Part shown: positions 55,908 through 64,000 of the stretch, piece after piece
How the letters are laid out: every line of letters begins with the position of its first letter
Position numbering within the stretch: the first letter of the stretch is position 1
NCBI GenBank assembly: GCA_946482515.1
Contig: CAMLRS010000006.1
Coordinates: 124,001-188,000 of the forward strand
DNA from: an uncultured Flavobacteriales bacterium
GTDB lineage: Bacteria; Bacteroidota; Bacteroidia; Flavobacteriales; Crocinitomicaceae
Reading direction: 5' to 3'
Length of the DNA stretch: 64,000 nucleotides
The notes under the pieces: generated by a model
What the model saw: only the letters and a program-made list of their open reading frames with translations
Databases searched by the model: none
Told to the model about the DNA's origin: nothing
Position numbers and translations under genes: made by a program

Positions 55908-56085
55908 AATTTGAAGGTTTCTGATACTGATTTTGTTGTTATTACAAAAGTGCTAAATTTGGCTCATACGATCGACTGGTTATGGCTGTTATTTATTTAA
56001 CAGTTTGAGCATAAATTGCAATTATTCAACTTAAATGCAACTACTTGTTCTTTGATCCAGTCTTGACTATAATAACTGACTGGTG

Positions 56086-58305
56086 ATGAAGAAAATACTA
56101 CTTACTTGCGCATTGTTGTCGTTGGGTACAGCGACGACTGCCTTTAGTCAAATTGTGGTTACTCCGGGGTTGACACCCCAACAGTACGTGGAAGATGTAC
56201 TGATCGGATCGGGGGTAACTGTTTCCAATATTACGTTTACGGGTTTAACGCAGCAGATTGCACGATTCAACGGAACGGCGTCCAACATCGGTTTCGCCGA
56301 TGGTATCGTCTTATCGAGTGGTGAGGCCAACGATCTTGAAGGATCGGCATTTACCGATCCGGGCAACCAGTTCGGTCAGCCGGGCGATCCAGACCTGCTC
56401 ACGGTTGCACAGTCTGTGACAACGAACCCTTCTGCGGGATCGATTACGTCATCTGAAGACGTAGCCATCCTGGAATTCGATTTCGTTCCGACATCCAACT
56501 TCGTAAGCTTCAACTTCGTGTTTGGTTCCGATGAGTACACCACGTACATCAATACGGCCTTCAACGATGCATTTGGCTTCTTTATCAGCGGACCGGGTAT
56601 TACAGGTCCATTCGCTTCACCTCCGGAATTCCCTGACGGTGCAGTAAACCTGGCGCTCGTTCCCGGAACGAATACGCCAATTACCATTAGTACGATCCAC
56701 CCGGGATTGAACTCCGGCTACTACATCAGCAACGTGGGAGGGACAACGCATACACTGAACGGATTCACCACACCGATTCCGATCCAGTTCCCGGTTATCT
56801 GCGGTGAAACATACCACTTCAAATTTGCTGTTTCCGACTGCCAGGATGACTACCTCGACACAGACGTATTCCTTGAAGCAGGCTCATTTACATCGCCGCC
56901 GGTACAATTTACCATCACTACACCTGAAGGCGACAATACAGTTTCTGAAGGTTGCTTAGGTGCAGATCTCGTATTTGTGCGCAACGCCTGCCAGTCTGAC
57001 GACTCTATTACGGTAAGCTACCTCGTTAGCGGTACTGCAACTGAAGGAGCCGATTTCGCGCCGCTCGAGAACCCGTTCATCATGGTTCCGGGACAAGACA
57101 CCGCGATTATTAATGTACTGGCTTTTGCCGACGGTGTGCCGGAAGGAACAGAATACCTGACCGTAACGCTGGAAATGGTGAACGAAGAAGGCGACACGAT
57201 CGTTATTTCAGGAACCCTCGCTATTGAAGACTCCCAGCCGTTATCGGTGGCACCAAACGATGTGAATGCCTACTGTCTTGCTGATGATGTTGTCATACAG
57301 GCGGTGCCTTCCGGTGGAATCGGTGCGTATAGCTACGAATGGAATACCGGCGATACAACTGCCCAGATAACAGAAAACTTCCCGGCCAACGGCACTTATA
57401 CTTTTACGGTCGAAATAACCGACGAATGTAACGGCTACCTGCTCGATACCGTCACTGTGGTGATGAACCAGACACTGGCCATTGACACCATTTACACATA
57501 CCATCCTTCGGCTTGTAACCCGGACGGAACTGTAGCGGGAATGATCGTTGGACAAACCGGACAGCCGCAATACCACTGGACCGGACCAGGAAACCCTGGG
57601 CCAAACAACATCAATGCTTCCGTATTACAGAACATCCCAGGCGGCTGGTACTACTTCACTGTTGAAGATGATGTGTGTACCGTATCAGACTCCGCATTGC
57701 TGGTTCCACAAGATCCGCCGGTAGCGCAGTTCACGCCATCCGTAACAAGTGGCTGCAGCCCGCTGTTTGTAACATTTACCAACACGAGCCAAAATGCCAA
57801 CAGCTACGAGTGGTCGTTCGGAAACGGTGAAACTGCCAACGTAAACGATTTGAGCAGCCAGTCGGCTACGTATACATCTCCGGGCGTTGTTCGCCTCATC
57901 GCTATCCAGGGCAACTGCCGCGATACCATGGAAATCGCCATCAACATTTCCATCTGCGGTTGTACAGATCCTGCTGCACTGAACTACAACCCGGCAGCTA
58001 CAGTAAACGACGGATCCTGCGTGTACCCACTGCCAACTGTTGAAGTACCAAACGTATTTACACCAAACGGTGACGGCGACAACGATGTGTTCGAGCTGAA
58101 AGTGACCAACTCCGACAAAGTAGAGCTGATCATCACCAACCGCTGGGGTAACGTGATGTACAACCAGACCGGTGCCCAACCGAAATGGGATGGAAAAGTG
58201 GGCAGTGTTCCTGCCGAAGAAGGTGTTTACTTCTATACCTACAAGGTATTCGGATTGACAACCACCCTCGAAGGTCACGGATTCTTACAATTGATTATTA
58301 ATTGA
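56086..58305 (+). CDS. Choice-of-anchor L protein with Calx-beta/PKD domains and type B T9SS domain, second copy
   Basis: 739 aa from the ATG at 56086; the GTG just before it is not needed. Signal peptide MKKILLTCALLSLGTATTAFSQ. A choice-of-anchor L domain (about 18-290; YVEDVLIGSGVTVSNITFTG, AILEFDFVPTSNFVSFNFVFG) is followed by Calx-beta (about 290-385), PKD-like repeats, a PKD domain and a Cys-bearing GCTDPAALNYNPAATVNDGS module (about 625-650). It ends in a type B T9SS domain (VPNVFTPNGDGDNDVFE, ITNRWGNVMY, EGVYFYTYKV). Same plan as the gene at 30160. Probably a surface adhesin. Confidence 0.92.
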   Translation: MKKILLTCALLSLGTATTAFSQIVVTPGLTPQQYVEDVLIGSGVTVSNITFTGLTQQIARFNGTASNIGFADGIVLSSGEANDLEGSAFTDPGNQFGQPGDPDLLTVAQSVTTNPSAGSITSSEDVAILEFDFVPTSNFVSFNFVFGSDEYTTYINTAFNDAFGFFISGPGITGPFASPPEFPDGAVNLALVPGTNTPITISTIHPGLNSGYYISNVGGTTHTLNGFTTPIPIQFPVICGETYHFKFAVSDCQDDYLDTDVFLEAGSFTSPPVQFTITTPEGDNTVSEGCLGADLVFVRNACQSDDSITVSYLVSGTATEGADFAPLENPFIMVPGQDTAIINVLAFADGVPEGTEYLTVTLEMVNEEGDTIVISGTLAIEDSQPLSVAPNDVNAYCLADDVVIQAVPSGGIGAYSYEWNTGDTTAQITENFPANGTYTFTVEITDECNGYLLDTVTVVMNQTLAIDTIYTYHPSACNPDGTVAGMIVGQTGQPQYHWTGPGNPGPNNINASVLQNIPGGWYYFTVEDDVCTVSDSALLVPQDPPVAQFTPSVTSGCSPLFVTFTNTSQNANSYEWSFGNGETANVNDLSSQSATYTSPGVVRLIAIQGNCRDTMEIAINISICGCTDPAALNYNPAATVNDGSCVYPLPTVEVPNVFTPNGDGDNDVFELKVTNSDKVELIITNRWGNVMYNQTGAQPKWDGKVGSVPAEEGVYFYTYKVFGLTTTLEGHGFLQLIIN

Positions 58306-58326
58306 TCCGCAAAACAAGATAAAACG

Positions 58327-58356
58327 AAAGGGGCGTCGATTGGACGCCCCTTTTTA
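58327..58356. terminator. Bidirectional terminator between convergent genes
   Basis: Arms AAAGGGGCGTC and GACGCCCCTTT around GATTG, with T-rich flanks on both strands. It can end both the anchor-L gene and gpmI. Confidence 0.93.
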
Positions 58357-58376
58357 ATTTCTATTTTATCAGTGAA

Positions 58377-59906
58377 TCAACGGATCGAAACCAGCGACTG
58401 ACCGGTCATTTCCAGCGGCGATGCAATGCGCAGGCGCGACAGGATCGTTGGCGCTACATCGGCCAGGATACCATCGGTTAATTGCACCAGCGGATCTTTT
58501 GTTACCAGCACCATCGGAACAGGATTCAGCGAGTGCGCTGTATTCGGTGAGCCATCTGCGTTGATCGCTACATCCGCGTTGCCGTGGTCGGCGATCACCA
58601 GTAATTCGTAGCCCAGCTTGTTGGCCTGCTGAACGATTTCACCCAAAGAGCTGTCAACTGTTTCCACTGCTTTCACGATGGCTTCGTAAACGCCCGTATG
58701 TCCAACCATATCCGGATTGGCAAAATTCAGGCAGAAAAAATCCGGACGTTGTTTCTCCATCGCTTCGAGAATGCGGCTCGTAACTTCCGGTGCGCTCATT
58801 TCAGGCTGCAGATCGTAGGTCGCTACTTTCGGTGAGTTGACCAGGATGCGGCTTTCGCCCTGGAATTCTTTTTCACGGCCTCCACTGAAGAAAAACGTTA
58901 CGTGCGGGTATTTCTCCGTTTCAGCGATGCGGACCTGTGTACGTCCCATTTTACTAAGCACTTCTCCCAGCGTATTGTTGAGGTTGTCTTTATCGAAAAT
59001 GACCTGCACTTTTTTGAACGCCGCCGAATAATTGGTCATGGTGAAGTAATGCAGGTTCAACGGCTGCATGTTCTGCTCTGGGAAAGCGGTCTGTGTCAAC
59101 GCCTGGGTAATTTCACGCGGACGATCGGTCCGGAAGTTGAAGCTGATTACCACATCGCCGTCTTCGATCTTTCCGATCGCTTCGCCGTTTTCAAAGAGCA
59201 CAAACGGCTCGATAAACTCATCGGTAATGTCTTTCTCATAGCTGGATTCAATAGCCTGAACGGGATCGGTAAAAGGTGTTCCTGTTCCATGTACCATCGC
59301 ATCGTAAGCGATCTTCACGCGTTCCCAGCGATTATCGCGATCCATGGCATAATAACGACCGGTAATCGACGCCAGTTTGCCCGTTGTACTGCGCAGGTGC
59401 GCTTCCAGTTGACCGATGAAACCGGCTCCGCTTTTCGGATCGCAATCGCGGCCATCGGTGAAAGCGTGAATGAATACGTTGGTCAGGCCAAACGATTGCG
59501 CCATCGTGCACAACGCATGCAAATGCTCCTGCGAGCTGTGAACGCCGCCGTTGGAAACGAGTCCCATGAAGTGGAGCTTTTTACCGGTTGTTTTGGCGTG
59601 TTCGAATGCTTTAACCAGGTTCGGGATTTTGAAAAACTCGCCTTCGCGGATGGATTTGTTGATGCGCGTGAGCTCCTGGTAAACGATGCGGCCGGCGCCG
59701 ATGTTCAAATGGCCAACTTCGGAGTTTCCCATTTGTCCGTCGGGAAGACCTACATTTTCGCCGCTGGTTAGCAGGGTTGCATGCGGATAATTTTCCAGCA
59801 ATCCTTTCATGACCGGGGTTTCCGCGTTGGCAATCGCATCTGCTTTTGTGCCGTCTCCTATGCCCCATCCGTCGAGGATAATGAGGCCGATTTTTGGGTT
59901 ACTCAT
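58377..59906 (-). CDS. gpmI: 2,3-bisphosphoglycerate-independent phosphoglycerate mutase
   Basis: 509 aa two-domain, manganese-dependent alkaline-phosphatase-fold enzyme of glycolysis. Asp12 (LIILDGWGIG) and the phosphorylated Ser62 (GQMGNSEVGHLNIGAGR) are in place; ADHGNADV and CLNFANPDMVGHTG supply further metal ligands. It interconverts 3- and 2-phosphoglycerate. Its start overlaps the end of the histidine kinase gene by 8 bases, so the two are co-transcribed. Confidence 0.97.
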   Translation of the reverse strand: MSNPKIGLIILDGWGIGDGTKADAIANAETPVMKGLLENYPHATLLTSGENVGLPDGQMGNSEVGHLNIGAGRIVYQELTRINKSIREGEFFKIPNLVKAFEHAKTTGKKLHFMGLVSNGGVHSSQEHLHALCTMAQSFGLTNVFIHAFTDGRDCDPKSGAGFIGQLEAHLRSTTGKLASITGRYYAMDRDNRWERVKIAYDAMVHGTGTPFTDPVQAIESSYEKDITDEFIEPFVLFENGEAIGKIEDGDVVISFNFRTDRPREITQALTQTAFPEQNMQPLNLHYFTMTNYSAAFKKVQVIFDKDNLNNTLGEVLSKMGRTQVRIAETEKYPHVTFFFSGGREKEFQGESRILVNSPKVATYDLQPEMSAPEVTSRILEAMEKQRPDFFCLNFANPDMVGHTGVYEAIVKAVETVDSSLGEIVQQANKLGYELLVIADHGNADVAINADGSPNTAHSLNPVPMVLVTKDPLVQLTDGILADVAPTILSRLRIASPLEMTGQSLVSIR

Positions 59907-60801
59907 AAGGAATCTGTATTTCGAAACAAGCTCCGGGACCTTCGGGCTGAATCAGCCGCAATTGTCCACCCAGAGCCCTGGTATATTCGTGTGCTATGTA
60001 AAGTCCGAGGCCGGTGCCTTTGGCTGAACGCGTTTCTTCGTTTTCCAGCCGGACGAATTTCTGAAAAATCACTTTTCCCTCGGTTGGAGCGATGCCTTTG
60101 CCGTAATCGCGCACCTGTATGCTCAGGAAACGCTCGTAGCGCAAGACCGTAAGCTCTATGCCCTGTTCGGTTTGTCCGTACTTGTGGGCATTTTCAATCA
60201 GGTTGTTCAAAATGGTGGTCAGCGCCATGCGATCGGTCGTGATCTGCAATCCGGCGACGCTTTGCAGCTGAATGGGAACGTGCAGCCGTCTTTCCTGTAC
60301 GGAAATGAGCTCACATAAAAAGGTGTGCAGATCGAACCGTTCTTTCTGGAAAACATATTTCTCGTGTTCGAGTCGGGAAGCTGTCAGGATTTGCTCCACC
60401 AGCATTTCCAGGCGCGTGGTTTCATCGATGGCTTTCTGCATCAGTTCGATGCGTTTTTCTTCGGGAAGCTGGTGCTTAACAAGTGTTTGAAGATAGAGCC
60501 GGCTGGCTGCTACCGGTGTTTTCAATTCATGTGTCACCGAAAGCATGAAGTTGTGCTGCTGACGTACCATTTTCATTTCTTTCCGGATCGAAGCCTGGAT
60601 GCGCCAAAGTCCCAGTGCCAGCAATACGAGGAAAACACTTCCTTCGCCCACGATCATGATCACGCGCTTGGCAATCAGGCTGTTTCCCATATGGGAAGTC
60701 CGCGTCAGGTCGATCATCAGGTAGCCCCACCAGATAAACTGGATGATTACATAGGCACCCAGGAGATAGACAAGCGCAGTCGCCGGTTTTTTACGCATCA
60801 T
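59899..60801 (-). CDS. Orphan sensor histidine kinase
   Basis: 300 aa. Two membrane segments (about 10-30 and 48-67) flank only about 17 periplasmic residues, so it more likely senses the membrane or cytoplasm than an external ligand. H-box VTHELKTPVAAS (His91), N-box NLIENAHKYG, G1 VRDYGKGIAP and GTGLGLYIAHEY are intact. No response regulator is near. Its ATG overlaps the stop of a 27-codon upstream frame (ATGA), and its end overlaps gpmI. Confidence 0.92.
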   Translation of the reverse strand: MMRKKPATALVYLLGAYVIIQFIWWGYLMIDLTRTSHMGNSLIAKRVIMIVGEGSVFLVLLALGLWRIQASIRKEMKMVRQQHNFMLSVTHELKTPVAASRLYLQTLVKHQLPEEKRIELMQKAIDETTRLEMLVEQILTASRLEHEKYVFQKERFDLHTFLCELISVQERRLHVPIQLQSVAGLQITTDRMALTTILNNLIENAHKYGQTEQGIELTVLRYERFLSIQVRDYGKGIAPTEGKVIFQKFVRLENEETRSAKGTGLGLYIAHEYTRALGGQLRLIQPEGPGACFEIQIPYE

Positions 60802-60881
60802 GAGACAACAGCGGTTTTACTTCCCCCTTTGGAGGGGGACAGAGGGGGAGGATTTACGTCAACGATTTCTTTTTCAAACAT
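60798..60881 (-). CDS. Possible 27-residue leader peptide made of a repeat
   Basis: The ATG at 60881 lies 7 bases after a perfect TATCTTTG box, and the TGA overlaps the kinase ATG by 4 bases, a translational-coupling layout. The peptide (MFEKEIVDVN, then PPPLSPSKGG, then SKTAVVS) takes its middle from the C/G-rich dispersed repeat. It may be a true leader or only the repeat read by chance. Confidence 0.35.
   Translation of the reverse strand: MFEKEIVDVNPPPLSPSKGGSKTAVVS
60821..60852. repeat. Dispersed C/G-rich repeat, copy 2
   Basis: TTCCCCCTTTGGAGGGGGA followed by cagagggggagga. The first 19 bases match the copy at 48098 exactly. It lies between the kinase promoter and the kinase start. 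Confidence 0.85.
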
Positions 60882-60888
60882 GACGAAT

Positions 60889-60896
60889 CAAAGATA
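60889..60896 (-). promoter_or_regulatory. -7 box TATCTTTG for the kinase-gpmI unit
   Basis: Perfect TAnnTTTG on the minus strand, 7 bases before the leader-peptide ATG and 87 before the kinase ATG. No TTG at -33. Confidence 0.5.
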
Positions 60897-60954
60897 GTGC
60901 TTATTGGGCTTTCACGAATTAGTGCCTTCGCGGGAACCCAAACTATGCTATTCG

Positions 60955-62856
60955 CTAGTAAGCGCGTTCGTTTTTCCCTTCGACGTAGTTGATGAATGCC
61001 TTGTTAACCACTTTGTTTCCACCTACTGTCGGGTAATCGCCGGTAAAGTACCAGTCGCCCAGGTTATCAGGACAAGCGCGGTGCAGGTTTTCTACCGATT
61101 GGTACACAATGCGCACTTCGGCATTGATGTTTTTCGGCGTCAGCATCTGGGCGATCTTGGCGGAGATATCTTCTGCCGTAAACGGAGCGTAGATCTCTTT
61201 CACAAAGTTCACGATCTGATCTTTCGGAAGGGATTCCTGTTCCTTGCATTTGCGGTAGACCTCATCGATCACTGAAGCGCGACCGGTTTCTTTCAGCAAT
61301 TCGATGGCCGCTGTAAAGGCAATGAAATCACCCATTTTCGCCATATCAATACCGTAACAATCCGGGTAACGGATCTGCGGTGCAGAAGAAACGATCACGA
61401 TGCGCTTCGGTCCGAGGCGATCGAGGATGCGCAGAATGGATTGCTTGAGCGTGGTTCCGCGAACGATACTGTCGTCGATGACCACCAGGTTGTCTTTGCC
61501 TGCGTGTACGGAACCGTACGTAATGTCATATACCTGCGCCACCATATCGTCGCGGGCGTCATCCTGCGTGATAAACGTGCGCGCTTTGGCATCTTTGATC
61601 GCGATCTTTTCGATACGCGCCCGCTGGTTGATGATAGCCGATAATTCTTCCGGCGTCGGTTTGCGGTCGAGTGCGAGAATCGCGTTGAATTTCTGTTCGT
61701 TGAGGTGATCTTCCAATCCTTTGATCATACCGTAGAACGAGCCTTCGGCGGTGTTCGGGATGAACGAGAAAACGGAATTATCGAGGTCGTAATCAACGGC
61801 TTTCAGAATGGTTGGAACGATGAAACGTCCGAGGTTTTTGCGCTCTTCGTAAATATCGAAGTCGTTGCCGCGGGAGAAGTAAATGCGCTCGAAGGAACAC
61901 TTTTTAGGCTCGCGCGGTGCGTTGATCTCTGTTTCAGCTACCTGGCCGTTCTTTTTGATGATCAGCGCGTGGCCCGGAGTGAGCTCTTTCACGCTTTCTT
62001 TCTTCAGGTTGAAGGCTGTCTGGATCACCGGGCGCTCGGAAGCCACCACACAGATCTCGTCGTCTTCGTACCAGTATGCCGGACGGATTCCGTTCGGATC
62101 GCGCAAAACGAATGCATCGCCGTGTCCGAACAATCCTGCCATGGCGTAACCGCCGTCCCAGTCTTCGGATGCTTTCTTCAGAATGCGCTCGATATTGATA
62201 CGCTCGGCGATTTTTCCATACAATTCCTGCTGGTTGCTCGCCCCTGCGCGAAGTTGTTCGTATAATTCTTCATTTTCGACATCGAGGAAATGCCCGATTT
62301 TTTCCAGTACGGTTACCGTATCGGATTTTTCTTTCGGGTGCTGACCGATGTTCACGAGTACATCAAACAGCTCATCGACGTTGGTCAGGTTAAAATTCCC
62401 TGCTACAACGAGGTTCCGCGTGATCCAGTTGTTCTGGCGCAGGAACGGGTGGCAGCTTTCGATACTGTTGCGGCCAAAAGTCCCGTAGCGCAGGTGACCG
62501 AGGAACAATTCGCCCGTAAAACCGGCATAGCGCTTCAGGTATTCCACATCTTTGAGCTTTTCCGGGTCTTCCTCTCCAATTTGGCGGAAGCGGCTGTTGA
62601 TGTGATCGAAAATGTCCTGGATGGGCTTCGGATCGATGCTTCGGTAACGCGAAATGTAGCGCTCACCTGGATCCATATCGAGCTTGATATTGGCAACACC
62701 GGCGCCATCTTGTCCGCGGTTGTGCTGCTTTTCCATGAGCAGGTGCAGCTTGTTGATCCCGTAGAACGCTGTTCCGTATTTATCGACGTAGTACTGAAGA
62801 GGTTGCTTTAGACGGAGAAGTGCAATACCACACTCGTGTTTGATAGGATCGCTCAT
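60955..62856 (-). CDS. purF: Amidophosphoribosyltransferase
   Basis: 633 aa, first committed enzyme of purine synthesis. From the ATG at 62856 the sequence is MSDPIKHE then Cys9-GIALLR, so an 8-residue propeptide is probably removed to expose the catalytic Cys. The N-terminal glutaminase domain shows RGQDGAGVAN and HLRYGTFG; the C-terminal PRPP loop is VVIDDSIVRGTT. The length exceeds the usual 470-510 aa because of insertions and a longer C-terminus, a form I recall from other Bacteroidota. The longer upstream frame (to 62919) would remove the propeptide logic. Confidence 0.95.
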   Translation of the reverse strand: MSDPIKHECGIALLRLKQPLQYYVDKYGTAFYGINKLHLLMEKQHNRGQDGAGVANIKLDMDPGERYISRYRSIDPKPIQDIFDHINSRFRQIGEEDPEKLKDVEYLKRYAGFTGELFLGHLRYGTFGRNSIESCHPFLRQNNWITRNLVVAGNFNLTNVDELFDVLVNIGQHPKEKSDTVTVLEKIGHFLDVENEELYEQLRAGASNQQELYGKIAERINIERILKKASEDWDGGYAMAGLFGHGDAFVLRDPNGIRPAYWYEDDEICVVASERPVIQTAFNLKKESVKELTPGHALIIKKNGQVAETEINAPREPKKCSFERIYFSRGNDFDIYEERKNLGRFIVPTILKAVDYDLDNSVFSFIPNTAEGSFYGMIKGLEDHLNEQKFNAILALDRKPTPEELSAIINQRARIEKIAIKDAKARTFITQDDARDDMVAQVYDITYGSVHAGKDNLVVIDDSIVRGTTLKQSILRILDRLGPKRIVIVSSAPQIRYPDCYGIDMAKMGDFIAFTAAIELLKETGRASVIDEVYRKCKEQESLPKDQIVNFVKEIYAPFTAEDISAKIAQMLTPKNINAEVRIVYQSVENLHRACPDNLGDWYFTGDYPTVGGNKVVNKAFINYVEGKNERAY

Positions 62857-62874
62857 AGTTCGAAAATGATGGTG

Positions 62875-62882
62875 CAAAGGTA
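62875..62882 (-). promoter_or_regulatory. Promoter TTG-N21-TACCTTTG for purF
   Basis: Perfect -7 box with TTG 21 bases upstream on the minus strand; 18-base leader to the ATG. Confidence 0.68.
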
Positions 62883-63122
62883 CGCTTTTCAGATGGATTG
62901 ATCCAAAAAGTACCGACACATTCGACCAACCCGAGAAGCGTTTCGATCGTTAGGTTTTCAAGGATCATGAAATTGTGATGATAAATGGCACGTTATTCGC
63001 GGAAAGAATGTCGTTAAATTGTAGTTTCACGAGCAACTATTCGCTGAAAAATCAGTTTATCTAACGGTAGCAGCCTTTCAGTAAATGACCGCTGTTTTTG
63101 GCTGATTATCATGCGTATTTCG

Positions 63123-63130
63123 TAAATTCG
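63123..63130 (+). promoter_or_regulatory. Promoter TTG-N22-TAAATTCG, 4 bases from ATG
   Basis: TAnnTTCG variant with a TTG 22 bases upstream; the box ends exactly 4 bases before the ATG at 63135. It is the only close-box gene here that also has the -33 TTG. Confidence 0.55.
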
Positions 63131-63134
63131 GTAT

Positions 63135-64000
63135 ATGTTACGTTGGTGGACCTTAACGTTATTACTTGTCATGCTGCGCTCTTACGGGCAGGATGATCAG
63201 GTATGGCTTCACCCCAACCGCGGACAATGGGACTCCCGTTTCAACTACAAAGTCGAATTACAGAAAGGCGAAATGCTCATCGAGCCCAACGGTTTCACGT
63301 ACTACCTGTATGAAGTGAACCGCGATCACGGCCACGACGGCGATGCACACGAAGGATTCAAGGGCCATGTTATCAAGACTTCATTCATCGGCGCTTCTTC
63401 ACCCGCGCGCTTCGCCGAAACAGCACCTTCACCATTTTACCGCAACTATTTCCTTTCCAACGATCCGACCAAATGGCAATCGAACGTGCATTCCTTCCAG
63501 GGCGTTACTTCGAAAGACGTTTATCCGGGCATCGATCTGGCCATTCAGGGTGGTGAAGGCTCCCTGAAATATTCCTGGATCGTGGCACCGAATACCGATG
63601 CCCATGTGATCCGCTGGTCGTATGACGGCGCTGAGTCGATAAAGCTAACCAACGCAGGTGAGCTGCTCATTAAGCACTCGCTCGGGACTGTTACCGAAGG
63701 AAAACCGGTCGCATGGACCCTGCGCGATGGCCGCAAAACACCTGTCAAAGTCAATTATAAGCTCGACGGCAAAACCGTTTGGTTCGAGCTGGAAAATACA
63801 ACATTCACCGATACGCTGGTTATCGATCCCTCCATCACCTTTTCCACCTTTTCCGGCTCCGATGCCGATAACTGGGGATTCACCGCTACACCTGATATGG
63901 TCGGCAATCTCTTTGGTGGCGGAATCGTTTTTGGATCCGGTTATCCCATCACAGCCGGTGCGCTCGACAATACCTACAACGGTGGCTCTTTCGACCTTGG
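63135..64000 (+). CDS. Secreted DUF7948/SBBP-like protein (N-terminal part)
   Basis: The first 288 residues of a longer protein cut by the window end. Signal peptide MLRWWTLTLLLVMLRSYGQ. The next part reads VWLHPNRGQWDSRFNYKVEL, YLYEVNRDHGHD, DPTKWQSNVHSFQGVTSKDVYPGIDLA and LVIDPSITFSTFSGSDADNWGF, the pattern of the DUF7948 head that usually precedes SBBP-type propeller repeats and a T9SS domain. The frame is open to the last base. T9SS targeting is inferred, as the C-terminus is outside. Confidence 0.88.
   Translation, partial: MLRWWTLTLLLVMLRSYGQDDQVWLHPNRGQWDSRFNYKVELQKGEMLIEPNGFTYYLYEVNRDHGHDGDAHEGFKGHVIKTSFIGASSPARFAETAPSPFYRNYFLSNDPTKWQSNVHSFQGVTSKDVYPGIDLAIQGGEGSLKYSWIVAPNTDAHVIRWSYDGAESIKLTNAGELLIKHSLGTVTEGKPVAWTLRDGRKTPVKVNYKLDGKTVWFELENTTFTDTLVIDPSITFSTFSGSDADNWGFTATPDMVGNLFGGGIVFGSGYPITAGALDNTYNGGSFDL

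Noticed and set aside
58902..59771. 289-codon plus-strand frame opposite gpmI
   Set aside because: Shadow of gpmI, which has full catalytic motifs.
60955..62919. Longer start for purF at 62919
   Set aside because: It would place 29 residues before the catalytic Cys and runs through the -7 box; the ATG at 62856 gives the normal short propeptide.

Overview
The window looks like Bacteroidota DNA, most likely Flavobacteriales. Seven secreted proteins are made like type IX secretion (T9SS) cargo: each has a signal peptide, and six complete ones end in a type A (PNP...G.YF.R) or type B (FTPNGDG...NRWG) sorting domain. Many genes are preceded by the TAnnTTTG -7 box of this phylum and few by a Shine-Dalgarno sequence. 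PurF, GlyRS and MtaB also resemble the forms usual in this group. The species cannot be named from sequence alone. I see no rRNA, tRNA, CRISPR array, prophage or transposase gene.

Layout. 1-10160: end of rplK, then rplA, rplJ, rplL, an attenuator-like hairpin, rpoB (TTG start), rpoC and a strong terminator. 10181-15156: small membrane protein, lipoprotein, two tandem TPR paralogues, a NYN/OST-HTH protein and a DMT-type transporter. 15157-15662: gene-poor gap with a 16-bp tandem repeat and a hairpin that pairs well only in minus-strand RNA. 15663-20363: glyS, then the minus-strand cluster hpt-adk-obgE-PAP2-crcB. 20510-29856: purK, a very large propeller/7-TM/PAS/SpoIIE sensor, a LolE/FtsX-like permease behind rbfA, and an MsbA-like ABC exporter. 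30160-42844: surface-protein block with one choice-of-anchor-L protein, an SDR enzyme and two giant tandem adhesin paralogues. 42967-49603: 3-hydroxyanthranilate dioxygenase, small proteins, meaB, cdd, a leucine-rich-repeat T9SS protein and mtaB. 49919-58305: acyltransferase, CotH-kinase T9SS protein, a 17-residue-repeat protein, LEA14-like lipoprotein, M20 dipeptidase and a second choice-of-anchor-L protein. 58377-64000: gpmI and a histidine kinase (overlapping), purF, and the start of a DUF7948-type secreted protein.

How it fits together. About half is housekeeping: ribosome and RNA polymerase, purine synthesis and salvage (purK, purF, hpt, adk), translation and tRNA modification (glyS, mtaB, rbfA, obgE). 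The rest is a cell-surface repertoire without the T9SS machinery itself, which must lie elsewhere.

The most unusual structure is between genes. (1) At least seven spacers contain quasi-palindromes: short words repeated on one side and their reverse complement on the other, with perfect or near-perfect arms of 10-19 bp. (2) A group of genes has a TAnnTTTG/TAnnTTCG-like box ending only 4-6 bases before the start codon, suggesting leaderless mRNAs. Most of these lack the -33 TTG that genes with longer leaders have. (3) The LolE-like permease has no ATG, GTG or TTG where its conserved N-terminus begins. (4) A small secreted-protein gene is split by a single-base frameshift.
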